Source of the DNA: Roseitalea porphyridii
GTDB lineage: Bacteria > Pseudomonadota > Alphaproteobacteria > Rhizobiales > Rhizobiaceae
Direction of reading: 5' to 3'
NCBI RefSeq assembly: GCF_004331955.1
Contig: NZ_CP036532.1
Location: forward strand, 2,852,001 to 2,916,000
Length of the DNA stretch: 64,000 bases
In this document: one piece after another, positions 52,344 through 61,394 of the stretch
How the letters are laid out: each line of letters begins with the position of its first letter
Numbering within the stretch: position 1 is the stretch's first letter
Translations under genes and position numbers: made by a program
The notes under the pieces: generated by a model
What the model saw: the letters and a program-made list of their open reading frames with translations, nothing else
Told to the model about the DNA's origin: nothing
Database searches by the model: none

Positions 52344-52847
52344 ATGGCGACCATCAAGCTCGACAGGCGTGACGTGCAGATCCTGGCGATCCTCTCGCGG
52401 GAGGGGCGCATCTCCAAGGCGGCCCTTGCCGAGCGGGTGGCGCTGAGCGCGACGCCGTGCTGGGAGCGCCTCAAGCGGCTCGAGCAGGCCGGCCTGATCA
52501 CGGGCTATCGCGCCGACGTCGCGCTCAAGAAGCTGGCGCCCCATGTCGAGGTGTTCGTCCTTGCCGAACTCGACAACCACCGGGCCGAGGCCTTCCAGAC
52601 CTTCGAACGCGCCATCGACCGGCACGATGAAATCGTCGGCGGCTGGGCGCTCGGCGGAGGGTTCGACTATCTGCTGCACGTGATCGCGCCCGACATCGAC
52701 GCCTATCAACGGCTCATCGACGGCCTGCTGGCGCAGGGCATCGGCCTTGCCCGCTACTTCACCTACATCGTCACAAAGCCGGTCAAGACCGGTTCGCCGC
52801 CGCCGTTCTCGGCGCTGCTGGGCGAACCGCCGGACCGGAAGGACTGA
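52344..52847 (+). CDS. doeX: Lrp/AsnC-family regulator of ectoine catabolism (DoeX)
   Basis: The 167-residue protein has the AsnC winged helix (LDRRDVQILAILSREGRISKAALAERVALSATPCWERLKRLEQAGLITGYRADV) and a RAM effector-binding domain (HVEVFVLAELDNHRAEAFQTFERAIDRHDEIVGGWALGGGFDYLLHVIAPDIDAYQRLID). DoeX in Halomonas regulates ectoine degradation genes. The start has no recognisable ribosome site; TTGACA lies 37 bases upstream with a weak -10. It begins the divergent arm that continues to doeC 119 bases downstream. Confidence 0.93.
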   Translation: MATIKLDRRDVQILAILSREGRISKAALAERVALSATPCWERLKRLEQAGLITGYRADVALKKLAPHVEVFVLAELDNHRAEAFQTFERAIDRHDEIVGGWALGGGFDYLLHVIAPDIDAYQRLIDGLLAQGIGLARYFTYIVTKPVKTGSPPPFSALLGEPPDRKD

Positions 52848-52966
52848 CTGCCGGCCCGCCGCGATCAAGACGGATCGTCTGCCCGGCGCGGCCGCTTCAG
52901 GAAAACCATCTGGCCGGATGCGGCTAGTCTCGGACCTGATCCGAACCCGCCACGATGGAGCTTGCC

Positions 52967-54457
52967 ATGGCCAAGGCCGCCAAGCATGCCGACCAATTCG
53001 CCGATGCATTCGACCTGCGCGACGCCGCCCTGATGCGCACCTTCGCCTATGTCGACGGGCGCTGGACGGCCGGCACGGGCGCCCGCTCGCTCGCCGTCAC
53101 CGATCCCGCGACCGGCGCGCATCTGGCGGAAGTCGCGGCGCTGACCGGCGCCGACAGCGCCGCCGCCGTCGATGCGGCGCAGGCCGCCTTTGCCGGCTGG
53201 GCCGGTCTTCTGCCGCAGGAACGCGCCCGCCTGCTGCGCGCCTGGTACGAGCAGATGGTCGCCCATCGCGAGGATCTCGCCCGGCTGATGACGCTCGAAC
53301 AGGGCAAGCCGATCTCCGAGTCGCGCGGCGAGATCGACTATGCCGCCTCGTTTCTGGAGTTCTACGGCGAGGAGGCCAAGCGGCCCAACATCGAAAGCGT
53401 CACCTCGCACCTGCCGGACGCCGAGGTCGAGGTCTGGCGTGAACCGGTGGGCGTCGCCGCCCTGATCACGCCGTGGAACTTCCCCTCTGCCATGCTGACC
53501 CGCAAGGCGGCCGCCGCGCTCGCGGCCGGCTGCACCGTGATCGCCCACCCCTCCGCCGAAACCCCGCTGTCGGCGCTGGCGCTGGCCGAACTGGCCGAGC
53601 GCGCCGGAATTCCGCCGGGCGTGTTCAACATCGTCACCGGCAATGCGGCCGAGGTGGTCGGCCCTTGGATGGACGATGTGCGGGTGCGCGCGGTCTCGTT
53701 TACCGGCTCGACCGAGATCGGCAAGCTGCTCTACCGGCAGGGCGCCGAGACGATCAAGCGCCTGGTCCTCGAACTGGGCGGGCACGCCCCGTTCATCGCC
53801 TTTGCCGACGCCGATCTCGACCATGTCGTCGACGAGGCGATCAAGGCCAAGTTCGCCACCTCCGGCCAGGACTGCCTCGGCGCCAACCGCTTCTTCGTCG
53901 AACGCCCGATCTATGACGCCTTCTGCGCGCGCTTTGCCAAACGCACCGCCGCGCTCACCGTCGGCCCCGGCCTCGACGACCCGGACATCGGCCCGCTGAT
54001 GAACGAAAAGGCCGTCGCCAAGCAGGAAGAGCACGTGGCCGACGCACGCCGAAAGGGTGCGCGCGTTCTGACCGGCGGCGAAAGGCACGAGGCCGGCCCG
54101 CTGTTCTTTGCGCCGACCGTTCTGGCCGACGTGCCCGCCGATGCGTTGATCATGGGCGAGGAAACCTTCGGCCCGGTCGCCGCGATCGCCCCGTTCGACA
54201 CCGAGGCCGAGGCGATCGAGCGCGCCAACGCCACCGAATACGGCCTGATCGCCTATCTGCACACCCAGGACCCGCGCCGCATCTACCGCGCCAGCCGCGC
54301 GCTGCAGTTCGGCATGGTCGCCGTCAACCGCACCAAGGTCACCGGCGCGCCGATCCCGTTCGGCGGCATGAAGCAGTCGGGACTGGAACGCGAAGGGTCG
54401 CGCCTCGGGCTGGAGGCGTTCACCGAAGTCAAATATGTCTGCCGCGACTGGGCATGA
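52967..54457 (+). CDS. doeC: Aspartate-semialdehyde dehydrogenase DoeC (aldehyde dehydrogenase family)
   Basis: The 496-residue NAD(P)-dependent enzyme oxidises aspartate semialdehyde to aspartate, the last step of ectoine breakdown. The Glu base is in LELGGHAPFIAFADADLD, the nucleophile Cys in TSGQDCLGANRFF, and the nucleotide site in VSFTGSTEIGKLL. The usual NAD-contact Lys of the (K)P(A/S)xxTP motif is His (TVIAHPSAETPLSALALAELAE), an uncommon substitution. The ATG at 52967 follows GGAG; an upstream ATG four codons earlier lacks one. It overlaps the frame of doeD. Confidence 0.92.
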   Translation: MAKAAKHADQFADAFDLRDAALMRTFAYVDGRWTAGTGARSLAVTDPATGAHLAEVAALTGADSAAAVDAAQAAFAGWAGLLPQERARLLRAWYEQMVAHREDLARLMTLEQGKPISESRGEIDYAASFLEFYGEEAKRPNIESVTSHLPDAEVEVWREPVGVAALITPWNFPSAMLTRKAAAALAAGCTVIAHPSAETPLSALALAELAERAGIPPGVFNIVTGNAAEVVGPWMDDVRVRAVSFTGSTEIGKLLYRQGAETIKRLVLELGGHAPFIAFADADLDHVVDEAIKAKFATSGQDCLGANRFFVERPIYDAFCARFAKRTAALTVGPGLDDPDIGPLMNEKAVAKQEEHVADARRKGARVLTGGERHEAGPLFFAPTVLADVPADALIMGEETFGPVAAIAPFDTEAEAIERANATEYGLIAYLHTQDPRRIYRASRALQFGMVAVNRTKVTGAPIPFGGMKQSGLEREGSRLGLEAFTEVKYVCRDWA

Positions 54458-54486
54458 CAGCAACACGAACAAGAAGGGCCGACGCC

Positions 54487-55857
54487 ATGCTGCGCAACGA
54501 TCAACTCGACCAATGGGACCGGGAGAATTTCTTCCATCCCTCGACCCACCTCGCCCAGCATGCGCGCGGCGAAAGCCCCAGCCGCATCGTCACCGGCGGC
54601 AAGGGCGTCTACATCGAGGACCGTGACGGCAAGACCCTGCTCGACGCCTTCGCGGGGCTCTACTGCGTCAATGTCGGCTATGGCCGCACCGAGATCGCCG
54701 ACGCGATCGCCGAGCAGGCGCGGGAACTGGCCTATTACCACGCCTATGTCGGCCACGGCACCGAAGCCTCGATCACACTCGCCAAGATGGTGCTCGACCG
54801 CGCGCCCGATCACATGTCCAAGGTCTATTTCGGCCTTGGCGGCTCGGACGCCAACGAGACCAACGTCAAGCTCATCTGGTACTACAACAACATTCTGGGC
54901 CGGCCCGAAAAGAAGAAGATCGTCTCGCGCTGGCGCGGCTATCACGGCTCCGGGCTCGTGACCGGCTCGCTGACCGGGCTGAAGGCCTTCCACGACAAGT
55001 TCGACCTGCCGTTGTCGCAGGTCGTCCACACCGAGGCGCCCTGCTACTACCGCCGGCCCGACCTTGCGATGAGCGAGGCCGACTTCGTTGGCCATTGCGC
55101 CGCCGAACTCGAGTCGCTAATCGAGCGCGAGGGCGCCGACACCATCGCCGCCTTCATCGGCGAGCCGATCCTGGGCACGGGCGGCATCGTGCCGCCGCCG
55201 GCCGGCTACTGGGCCGCGATCCAGCCGATCCTTCAAAAGCACGACATCCTGCTGATCGCCGACGAGGTGGTCACCGGCTTCGGACGTCTTGGCTCGATGT
55301 TTGGCTCAGACCATTACGGGCTGAAGCCCGACATCATCACCATCGCCAAGGGTCTGACCTCGGCCTATGCGCCGCTGTCCGGCTCGATCGTCTCGGACAA
55401 GGTGTGGAAGGTGCTCGAGCAGGGAACCGACGAGAACGGCCCGATCGGTCATGGCTGGACCTATTCGGCTCATCCGATCGGCGCGGCGGCGGGCGTCGCC
55501 AACCTCAAGCTGATCGACGAACTGGGCCTCGTCGAAAATGCCGGCAGGGTCGGCGCCTATCTCAACCAGGCGATGGCCGATGCGCTCGCCGGCCACGCCC
55601 ATGTCGGCGAGGTGCGCGGCGAAGGCATGCTGTGCGCGGTCGAACTGGTCGAGGACAAGGACAAGCGCGCCTTCTTCGATCCGGGCCGCAAGATCGGCAT
55701 GGGCGTTGCCGCCGCCATGGCGCGGAGCGGCGTCATCGCGCGGGCAATGCCGCAGGGCGACATCATCGGCTTCGCGCCGCCGCTGTGCCTGACCGAAGCG
55801 GAGGCGGACCGGATCGTCGATGTCGCGCGCGCGGCGGTCGAAGAGGTTCTCGGCTGA
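54487..55857 (+). CDS. doeD: L-2,4-diaminobutyrate transaminase DoeD
   Basis: The 456-residue class III aminotransferase converts L-2,4-diaminobutyrate to aspartate semialdehyde. The PLP Lys is in ITIAKGLTSAYAPLSGSIVSD, the Asp in LLIADEVVTGFGRLGSMFGSDHY, and the fold II start is YIEDRDGKTLLDAFAGLYCVNVGYGRTEIADAI. The ATG at 54487 (MLRNDQLDQWDRENFFHPSTH) is preferred because AGAAGGG lies upstream and relatives begin this way; an ATG at 54454 overlapping the doeC stop (ATGA) is possible. It is convergent with the ABC transporter operon, and a strong hairpin separates them. Confidence 0.94.
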   Translation: MLRNDQLDQWDRENFFHPSTHLAQHARGESPSRIVTGGKGVYIEDRDGKTLLDAFAGLYCVNVGYGRTEIADAIAEQARELAYYHAYVGHGTEASITLAKMVLDRAPDHMSKVYFGLGGSDANETNVKLIWYYNNILGRPEKKKIVSRWRGYHGSGLVTGSLTGLKAFHDKFDLPLSQVVHTEAPCYYRRPDLAMSEADFVGHCAAELESLIEREGADTIAAFIGEPILGTGGIVPPPAGYWAAIQPILQKHDILLIADEVVTGFGRLGSMFGSDHYGLKPDIITIAKGLTSAYAPLSGSIVSDKVWKVLEQGTDENGPIGHGWTYSAHPIGAAAGVANLKLIDELGLVENAGRVGAYLNQAMADALAGHAHVGEVRGEGMLCAVELVEDKDKRAFFDPGRKIGMGVAAAMARSGVIARAMPQGDIIGFAPPLCLTEAEADRIVDVARAAVEEVLG

Positions 55858-55874
55858 GCGAGCCGCAAGGGGCG

Positions 55875-55895
55875 GCCCGCCGTCCGACGGCGGGC
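55875..55895. terminator. Hairpin between convergent doeD and ABC transporter genes
   Basis: GCCCGCCG (55875-55882) and CGGCGGGC (55888-55895) form an 8-bp stem with loop TCCGA. No U-tract follows in either direction, so it is a likely but unproven bidirectional terminator. Confidence 0.55.
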
Positions 55896-55913
55896 TGACC
55901 CGATGCCGCCCGG

Positions 55914-56705
55914 TCAGACCGCCAGATATTCCTCGCGCAGTTCCTTGTTGTCGAGCACCTCCTTGGCGGAGCCGTCGAAGACCACCTTGCCGGTGTCGAG
56001 GATGACGCACCGGTCGGCCAGTTCGAGCGCGCGGATCGCGTTCTGCTCGACCAGGATGGTGGTGATGCCCTGCTGCTTGATGACCTCGAGCGTCTTTTCG
56101 ATCTCGTCGACGATCACCGGGGCCAGCCCCTCATAGGGCTCGTCCAGCAGCAGCACCTTGATGTCGCGGGCGAGCGCCCGAGCGATCGACAGCATCTGCT
56201 GCTCGCCCCCCGACAGCGTGACGCCCTCCTGGACGCGTCGTTCGCCAAGACGCGGAAACAGGTCGTACAGCCGCTCGATCGACCAGCCGATCGGCTCGGC
56301 GATCTGCGCCAGTTGCAGATTCTCCTCGACCGTCAGGCCGGGAATGATGCGCCGGTCCTCGGGCACCAGGACGACGCCGGCCACCGCCGCCTCGTGGCTG
56401 GACATCGTGTGCAGGTGGCGGTGATCGAGCCAGATCTCGCCATAGGTCAGCGACGGCGAATCCAGCCGCGCCAGCGTGCGCAGCGTCGAGGTCTTGCCGG
56501 CCCCGTTGCGTCCCAGCAGGGCCAGGATCTCGCCCTCGTGCACGTTGAACGAGACGCCCTGAACGATGTAGCTCTCGCCATAGTAGGAATGGATGTCGTG
56601 CACCGACAGGAAGGCCGGCGCGGTCGCCGCCATGTTGGCGTTCTTGGAGAAATCCGGCCGCTCGCGCTGGTCGCGCTGCCTTGCCTCGCCGACCACATCG
56701 CTCAT
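55914..56705 (-). CDS. ABC transporter ATPase (LivF/UrtE type)
   Basis: The 263-residue ATPase has Walker A LGRNGAGKTS, signature LSGGEQQMLSIARALARD and Walker B VLLLDEPYEGLAPVIVDEI. The N terminus carries about 25 extra residues (MSDVVGEARQRDQRERPDFSKNANM) before the normal start of LivF-type proteins. The longer start is chosen because its ATG overlaps the upstream gene's stop (ATGA); the shorter ATG at about 56630 is the alternative. It energises the import system with the 56702-57457 ATPase. Confidence 0.92.
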   Translation of the reverse strand: MSDVVGEARQRDQRERPDFSKNANMAATAPAFLSVHDIHSYYGESYIVQGVSFNVHEGEILALLGRNGAGKTSTLRTLARLDSPSLTYGEIWLDHRHLHTMSSHEAAVAGVVLVPEDRRIIPGLTVEENLQLAQIAEPIGWSIERLYDLFPRLGERRVQEGVTLSGGEQQMLSIARALARDIKVLLLDEPYEGLAPVIVDEIEKTLEVIKQQGITTILVEQNAIRALELADRCVILDTGKVVFDGSAKEVLDNKELREEYLAV

Positions 56706-57457
56706 GCCGCTTCTCCCAGATAGGCTTCCTTGACCTTGGGATGGCCCTTGATGTTCTCGGGCGTATCCTCGACGAGCGGCGTGCCCTGCGCCAGCACGGT
56801 GATGCGCTGGGCCAGCGAGAACACCACATGCATGTCGTGCTCGATGATCGCCATGGTGATGTTGCGCTTGTCGTGGATTTCCTTGAGCAGGTCGATCGTG
56901 TTGTTGGTGTCGGCGCGCGCCATGCCGGCGGTGGGCTCGTCGAGCAGCAACAGGCTCGGCTCCTGCACCAGGCACATCGCCATCTCCAGCCGCCGCTTGT
57001 CGCCGCGTGACAGCGAGCCCGAATGCATGTCGCGCTTGTCGAGCATCCGCACCTCGTCGAGCATGCTTTCGGCCCGGTCGATCACCTCGCGTTCGGCCGC
57101 GATCGATTCGATCGCATGCATCCGGAACGCCCCGTCCCGCTTGGCGAAGCACGGGATCAGCATGTTCTCGATGACCGTCAGGTCGCCGAAGATCTCCGGC
57201 GTCTGGAAGACGCGGCTGATCCCCATCTGGTTGATCTGATAGGGCGTCCGGCCGAGCACCGACTGTCCCTTGAACGTTACCTCGCCGGTGTCGGGTTCGA
57301 GCTTGCCGATCAGGCAGTTCAGCAATGTCGACTTGCCCGCCCCGTTCGGCCCGATGATCGCGTGGACCGAGTTCTCGGCGACCGACAGGTTGACGTCGCC
57401 GAGCGCCTGCAGGCCGCCGAAGCGCTTGTTGACGTTCTTGACTTCGAGGATGCCCAT
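56702..57457 (-). CDS. ABC transporter ATPase (LivG/UrtD type)
   Basis: The 251-residue ATPase begins MGILEVKNVNKRFGGLQALGDVNLSVAENSVHAIIGPNGAGKSTLLNCLIG. The signature region is LSRGDKRRLEMAM rather than the usual LSxGQ/LSGGQ, and Walker B is LLLLDEPTAGMARADTN. The LivG-style insertion (ISRVFQTPEIFGDLTVIENMLIPCF) is present. It overlaps the next ATPase gene by four bases. The ATG at 57457 is 17 bases after the permease stop. Confidence 0.92.
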   Translation of the reverse strand: MGILEVKNVNKRFGGLQALGDVNLSVAENSVHAIIGPNGAGKSTLLNCLIGKLEPDTGEVTFKGQSVLGRTPYQINQMGISRVFQTPEIFGDLTVIENMLIPCFAKRDGAFRMHAIESIAAEREVIDRAESMLDEVRMLDKRDMHSGSLSRGDKRRLEMAMCLVQEPSLLLLDEPTAGMARADTNNTIDLLKEIHDKRNITMAIIEHDMHVVFSLAQRITVLAQGTPLVEDTPENIKGHPKVKEAYLGEAA

Positions 57458-57474
57458 GATCGCGATCGCTCCGG

Positions 57475-58692
57475 TCAGGCCACGTGCGGCTGTGGTTTGG
57501 GATGATGTTCGGGATCGCGCGCGGGCACGTCCGGCTTCTTCTGCCGGCTGAAGAGGCGCCGCACGCGCTGTCCGCCCTCGATCAGGCCGCCGGGCAGGAA
57601 GATGACCACGAGCATGAAGACGATGCCCAGCGTCAGGTGCCAGCCCTTGCCGATGAACGGGTGGATGAGCGTGACGAGCACGTCCTGAAGCCCGTCCGGC
57701 AGCGCGGCGAACCATTCATAGAGAATGCCGTCGTTGATCTTGGAAATGATGTTTTCCATGTACTTGATCATGCCCGCGCCGAGCACCGGCCCGATCAGCG
57801 TGCCGGCGCCGCCCAGGATTGTCATCAGCACCACCTCGCCCGAGGCGGTCCAGAACATGCGCTCGGGGCCGACCTGGGTGTCCATGGCGACCATCAGCCC
57901 GCCGGCAAGGCCGGCATACATGCCCGAGATCACGAAGGCCGCAAGCGTGTAGGGCCGCGGGTTCAGGCCGGTATAGTTCATCCGGGTCTGGTTGGTCTTG
58001 ATCGCGCGCAGCATCATGCCGAACGGCGAGCGGAAGATGCGGATCGCCATGTAGAAGGCGGCCATCATGAAGATCGCGGCGACGTAGTAGCCTGCATTGA
58101 AGGTGAACAGCCAGCCGCCGACGCTGAGTTCGTAGCTCGACTTCATGGTCAGGCCGAACAGGTTCGCCGACGGCACGGCGCCCTCGGTCAGCGTGGCGTC
58201 GAACAGGCGCGGATCGGCGACCTTGGGCTGCAGGCCCGTCTCGCCGCCGGTGATCGGCGTCAGCACCGAATAGGCCAGCGCGTAGGACATCTGCGCGAAG
58301 GCCAGCGTCAGGATCGAGAAGTAGATGCCCGAGCGGCGCAGCGAGATCCAGCCGACCAGCAGCGAGAACAGCCCGGCGATGATGATCGCGAAGACGATCG
58401 CGGGAATGACGTTCATCGTCAGCAGCTTCATCGACCAGATCGCCGCATAGCTGCCGACGCCCAGGAAGGCGGCATGGCCGAAGCTCAGATAGCCGGTCAG
58501 GCCGAACAGGATGTTGAAGCCGATCGCGAAGATGCCGAAGATCACGAAGCGCTGCATCAGGTCCGGATAGCCGGCGTTGAACTGGGCGAGCGCCGAGTTT
58601 TCCGGAAACGGGTTGAGCAGGAACGGCGCCAGCAGCGTCAGCACGCCGACGAGGACCAGAAGGCCGAAGTCTTTTCTTTGCAGGCCAAGCAT
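57475..58692 (-). CDS. ABC transporter permease (LivM/UrtC type)
   Basis: The 405-residue permease has about ten transmembrane helices and the LivM landmarks [26 protein letters not shown] and [52 protein letters not shown]. It ends in a 35-residue polar tail ([28 protein letters not shown]). It is one of a permease pair with the LivH-type gene, four bases apart. Confidence 0.93.
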   Translation of the reverse strand: MLGLQRKDFGLLVLVGVLTLLAPFLLNPFPENSALAQFNAGYPDLMQRFVIFGIFAIGFNILFGLTGYLSFGHAAFLGVGSYAAIWSMKLLTMNVIPAIVFAIIIAGLFSLLVGWISLRRSGIYFSILTLAFAQMSYALAYSVLTPITGGETGLQPKVADPRLFDATLTEGAVPSANLFGLTMKSSYELSVGGWLFTFNAGYYVAAIFMMAAFYMAIRIFRSPFGMMLRAIKTNQTRMNYTGLNPRPYTLAAFVISGMYAGLAGGLMVAMDTQVGPERMFWTASGEVVLMTILGGAGTLIGPVLGAGMIKYMENIISKINDGILYEWFAALPDGLQDVLVTLIHPFIGKGWHLTLGIVFMLVVIFLPGGLIEGGQRVRRLFSRQKKPDVPARDPEHHPKPQPHVA

Positions 58693-58696
58693 CGGT

Positions 58697-59728
58697 CTAC
58701 TCCTCCATGACGCCCTTGCGTCCCATCAGGCCGCGCGGACGCGTCAGCAAGATGATGATCGCGACGAGATAGATGATGATCTGGTTGATTCCCGGGATCA
58801 GCGAGACGACCTGCGCCATCGAGGCGAAGCTCTCGAGGATACCGAGCAGGAAACCGGCCAGCACGGCGCCGGGCAGCGAGCCCATCCCGCCGACCACCAC
58901 GACCACGAAGCTCAGCACCAGGAAGTCCATGCCCATATGGTAGTTGGGCGAGTTGATCGGCGTGTACATCACCCCGGCGAGGCCGGCCACGACGGCCGCG
59001 ATCGCGAACATGATGGTGAAGCGCTTGTCGATGTTGATGCCCAGAAGGCCGACCGTCTCGCGGTCGGCCATGCCGGCGCGCACGACCATGCCGAAGGTGG
59101 TGAAGCGCAGGAAGGCGAACACGGCGCCGATGATGATCGCGGCGAAGGCGAAATAGACCAGCCGCCAGTACGGATAGATGATCTGTCCCGGCTCGAGCCC
59201 GATCGACGCGCCGAAATCGAAGCTGCCGGCGAACGCGTCGGGCGCCGGCGTCGGGATCGGATTGGCGCCGTAGAAATATTTGACGATCTCCTGCAGCACG
59301 ATGGCGAGACCGAACGTGACCAGGATCTGGTCGGCATGGGGGCGCTTGTAGAAATACTTGATCAGGCCGCGCTCCATGGCGAGGCCAACCAGCACCATGA
59401 CGGGGATCGCGAACAGGATCGACAGCGGCACCGACCAGTCGATCAGCGCCCCGCCGACCTCCGGCCCGAACCAGCTTTCGACATAGGGCGTCTCGACCTG
59501 CATCGGATTGCCCAGGAAGTCGAGCCGCTCGGGATCCTCGACGGTATAGGACAGCGACAGCAGGCGGCTGAAGGTGACCGCGCAGAACGCGCCGATCATG
59601 AACAGGGCGCCATGGGCGAAGTTGACGACGCCGAGGGTGCCGAAGATCAGCGTCAGCCCCAGCGCGATCAGCGCATAGGCGCTGCCCTTGTCCAGCCCGT
59701 TCAGGATTTGCAGCAGAATAGCTTCCAT
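58697..59728 (-). CDS. ABC transporter permease (LivH/UrtB type)
   Basis: The 343-residue permease has about eight transmembrane helices, starting [41 protein letters not shown], the LivH signature. A periplasmic insertion of about 55 residues ([41 protein letters not shown]) is longer than in E. coli LivH and is seen in relatives of urea/amide-type systems. [47 protein letters not shown] is the EAA-like loop. It follows two strong hairpins after the binding-protein gene. Confidence 0.93.
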   Translation of the reverse strand: MEAILLQILNGLDKGSAYALIALGLTLIFGTLGVVNFAHGALFMIGAFCAVTFSRLLSLSYTVEDPERLDFLGNPMQVETPYVESWFGPEVGGALIDWSVPLSILFAIPVMVLVGLAMERGLIKYFYKRPHADQILVTFGLAIVLQEIVKYFYGANPIPTPAPDAFAGSFDFGASIGLEPGQIIYPYWRLVYFAFAAIIIGAVFAFLRFTTFGMVVRAGMADRETVGLLGINIDKRFTIMFAIAAVVAGLAGVMYTPINSPNYHMGMDFLVLSFVVVVVGGMGSLPGAVLAGFLLGILESFASMAQVVSLIPGINQIIIYLVAIIILLTRPRGLMGRKGVMEE

Positions 59729-59789
59729 GGCCCGTCCCGCATTGAAGCCGATCGCTGGCGGGCGGACCCGCATGGCGCGATCAAGAGAT

Positions 59790-59833
59790 GCACCCGTTCG
59801 GGTGCGTCACCGACCCGCGCCTGGATGCGCGGG
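59790..59833 (-). terminator. Two intercistronic stem-loops after the binding-protein gene
   Basis: GCACCCG/CGGGTGC (59790-59796 with 59799-59805, two-base loop) and CCCGCGC/GCGCGGG (59814-59820 with 59827-59833, six-base loop) lie in the 128 bases between the binding-protein gene and the first permease gene. They probably limit read-through or protect the upstream message. Confidence 0.65.
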
Positions 59834-59856
59834 CCGGCATGAGGTGGTTCGGTCGC

Positions 59857-61215
59857 TCAGGCGCCCGGGTTGCAAGTGCCGAGCGTCGCCTCGGGGCCGC
59901 CGAACTGCGGATGGTCGGGCGGATAGGTGACCTGCTCGACCGGCGTGACCTCGACCACTTCGAGAAGGTCGAACTCGTTCTCCGGGTTCTCCTTGCCGCG
60001 CACAACAAGCACGTCCTTGAAGCACTGGTGGTCTTCGGCGCGGTAAAGGGTCGGACCGTTGCCCAGACCGTCGAACTCGTAGCCCTCCAGCGCCTCGACG
60101 ACGGCGCACGGATTGAACGAGCCGGCGCGCTCGACGGCATCGGCGTACAGCAGCGTCTGCACGTAGCAGGTGTGCGCGGCCTGGGACGGCGGGAAGCCGT
60201 ACTTCTGGCCGAACGACTGCACGAACGCCTTCGAGCCTTCGTCCTGCAGCGACCAGTGCCAGTTCGTCGAACCGAAGATGCCCTTGACGTTCTCGCCCGC
60301 ACCGGCGGCCATCAGGCGCGAATAGAGCGGCACGACGATCTCGAACTGCTTGCCGTTGACCATCCGGTCGCGCAGGCCGAACTGGACGGCGTTGGTCAGC
60401 GAGTTGACCATGTTGCCGCCATAGTGGTTCAGAACCAGCACGTCGGCGTCCGACTGCAGCACCGGCGTGATGTAGGACGAGAAGTCGGTCTGGGTCAGCG
60501 GGGTCAGCACGGTCTCGACCGTCTCCCAGCCCATCGCCTCGGTCGAGGTCCGAACGGCTTCCTCGGTCGTGTAGCCCCAGTTGTAGTCCGCCGTCAGGTG
60601 ATAGGCCTTGCGGTCATCGCCATAGGCGTTCTTCAGCACCGGCGCGAGCGCGGCGCCCGACATGTACGAGTTGAAGAAGTGGCGGAAACCGTTCGCCTTG
60701 CGGTCCTTGCCGGTGGTGTCGTTGGAGTGGGTCAGGCCGGCCATGAAGATGATGCCCGCTTCCTGACACAGCGCCTGCACGGCCACCGCGACGCCCGACG
60801 AGGAACCGCCGGTGATCATCACCGCGCCGTCCTTTTCGATCATCGAGCGGGCCGAGGCGCGGGCCGCGTCCGACTTGGTCTGGGTGTCGCCGGTCACATA
60901 CTCGACCTTCTTGCCCAGGATGCCGTTGCCCTGCAGCGCATTGGAGGAGAACGTCTCCATCATGCCGTTGTCGGCACCGGTGCCGTTGAGGTGCTCGACG
61001 GCCAGTTCGTAGGCGCGCAGTTCGTCCGCGCCCTCGTCCGCATACGGCCCGCTCTGGGGTACGTTGAAGCCGAGCGTCACCGTCGAACCGGTCGGCTCGT
61101 TGGTGAAGGCGTAGGCGTTCCGGACGAAGATATGCGGGGTGGCAAGCGCGCCGGCGAGCGCCGCCCCTCCCTTGAGCACCGTGCGGCGCGAGGCGTTGCG
61201 TGTTGTAAACTTCAT
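59857..61215 (-). CDS. Periplasmic substrate-binding protein of the Liv/Urt-type ABC transporter
   Basis: The 452-residue type I periplasmic-binding protein has a twin-arginine signal (ASRRTVLKGGAALAGALATPHIFVRNAYA, cleavage near residue 38). The mature fold begins GSTVTLGFNVPQSGPYADEGADELRAYELAVEHLNG. GGSSSGVAVAVQALCQEAGIIFMAGLTHSNDT follows. Length and layout suit the amide/urea or branched-chain amino-acid families; the ligand cannot be fixed. No urease or amidase gene is beside it. Its first codons contain TTGTAAAC (complement strand), also found at the divergent regulator's promoter. Confidence 0.88.
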   Translation of the reverse strand: MKFTTRNASRRTVLKGGAALAGALATPHIFVRNAYAFTNEPTGSTVTLGFNVPQSGPYADEGADELRAYELAVEHLNGTGADNGMMETFSSNALQGNGILGKKVEYVTGDTQTKSDAARASARSMIEKDGAVMITGGSSSGVAVAVQALCQEAGIIFMAGLTHSNDTTGKDRKANGFRHFFNSYMSGAALAPVLKNAYGDDRKAYHLTADYNWGYTTEEAVRTSTEAMGWETVETVLTPLTQTDFSSYITPVLQSDADVLVLNHYGGNMVNSLTNAVQFGLRDRMVNGKQFEIVVPLYSRLMAAGAGENVKGIFGSTNWHWSLQDEGSKAFVQSFGQKYGFPPSQAAHTCYVQTLLYADAVERAGSFNPCAVVEALEGYEFDGLGNGPTLYRAEDHQCFKDVLVVRGKENPENEFDLLEVVEVTPVEQVTYPPDHPQFGGPEATLGTCNPGA

Positions 61216-61337
61216 AATGATCCTCCCTGATCGCTCCCGTGACACGCGCGCTCGCGATCGGCGATCACGCGGACGTCGCCTTACGTTATGTCGGCCACAG
61301 GCAAGGAGAAACAGCCGTTAGGCTAATGCCGGCGATT

Positions 61338-61388
61338 TGTGTAAACTTTCGCGAGCGGGCTTGCCCGGCTTGTAAACTGATTTACAAT
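61338..61388 (+). promoter_or_regulatory. Promoter and operator of the ScfR-type regulator gene
   Basis: TTGTAAA-CTGA-TTTACAA (61370-61387) is a perfect 7-bp palindrome. TTGCCC (61361-61366), 16 bases and TACAAT (61383-61388) form a promoter whose -10 box overlaps the palindrome. The regulator ATG starts six bases after the -10, so the mRNA should be leaderless. GTGTAAAC at 61339-61346 and TTGTAAAC at 61203-61210 are further half-sites, the latter inside the start of the divergent transporter gene. Autoregulation and control of the transporter are inferred. Confidence 0.6.
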
Positions 61389-61394
61389 CGGTCC

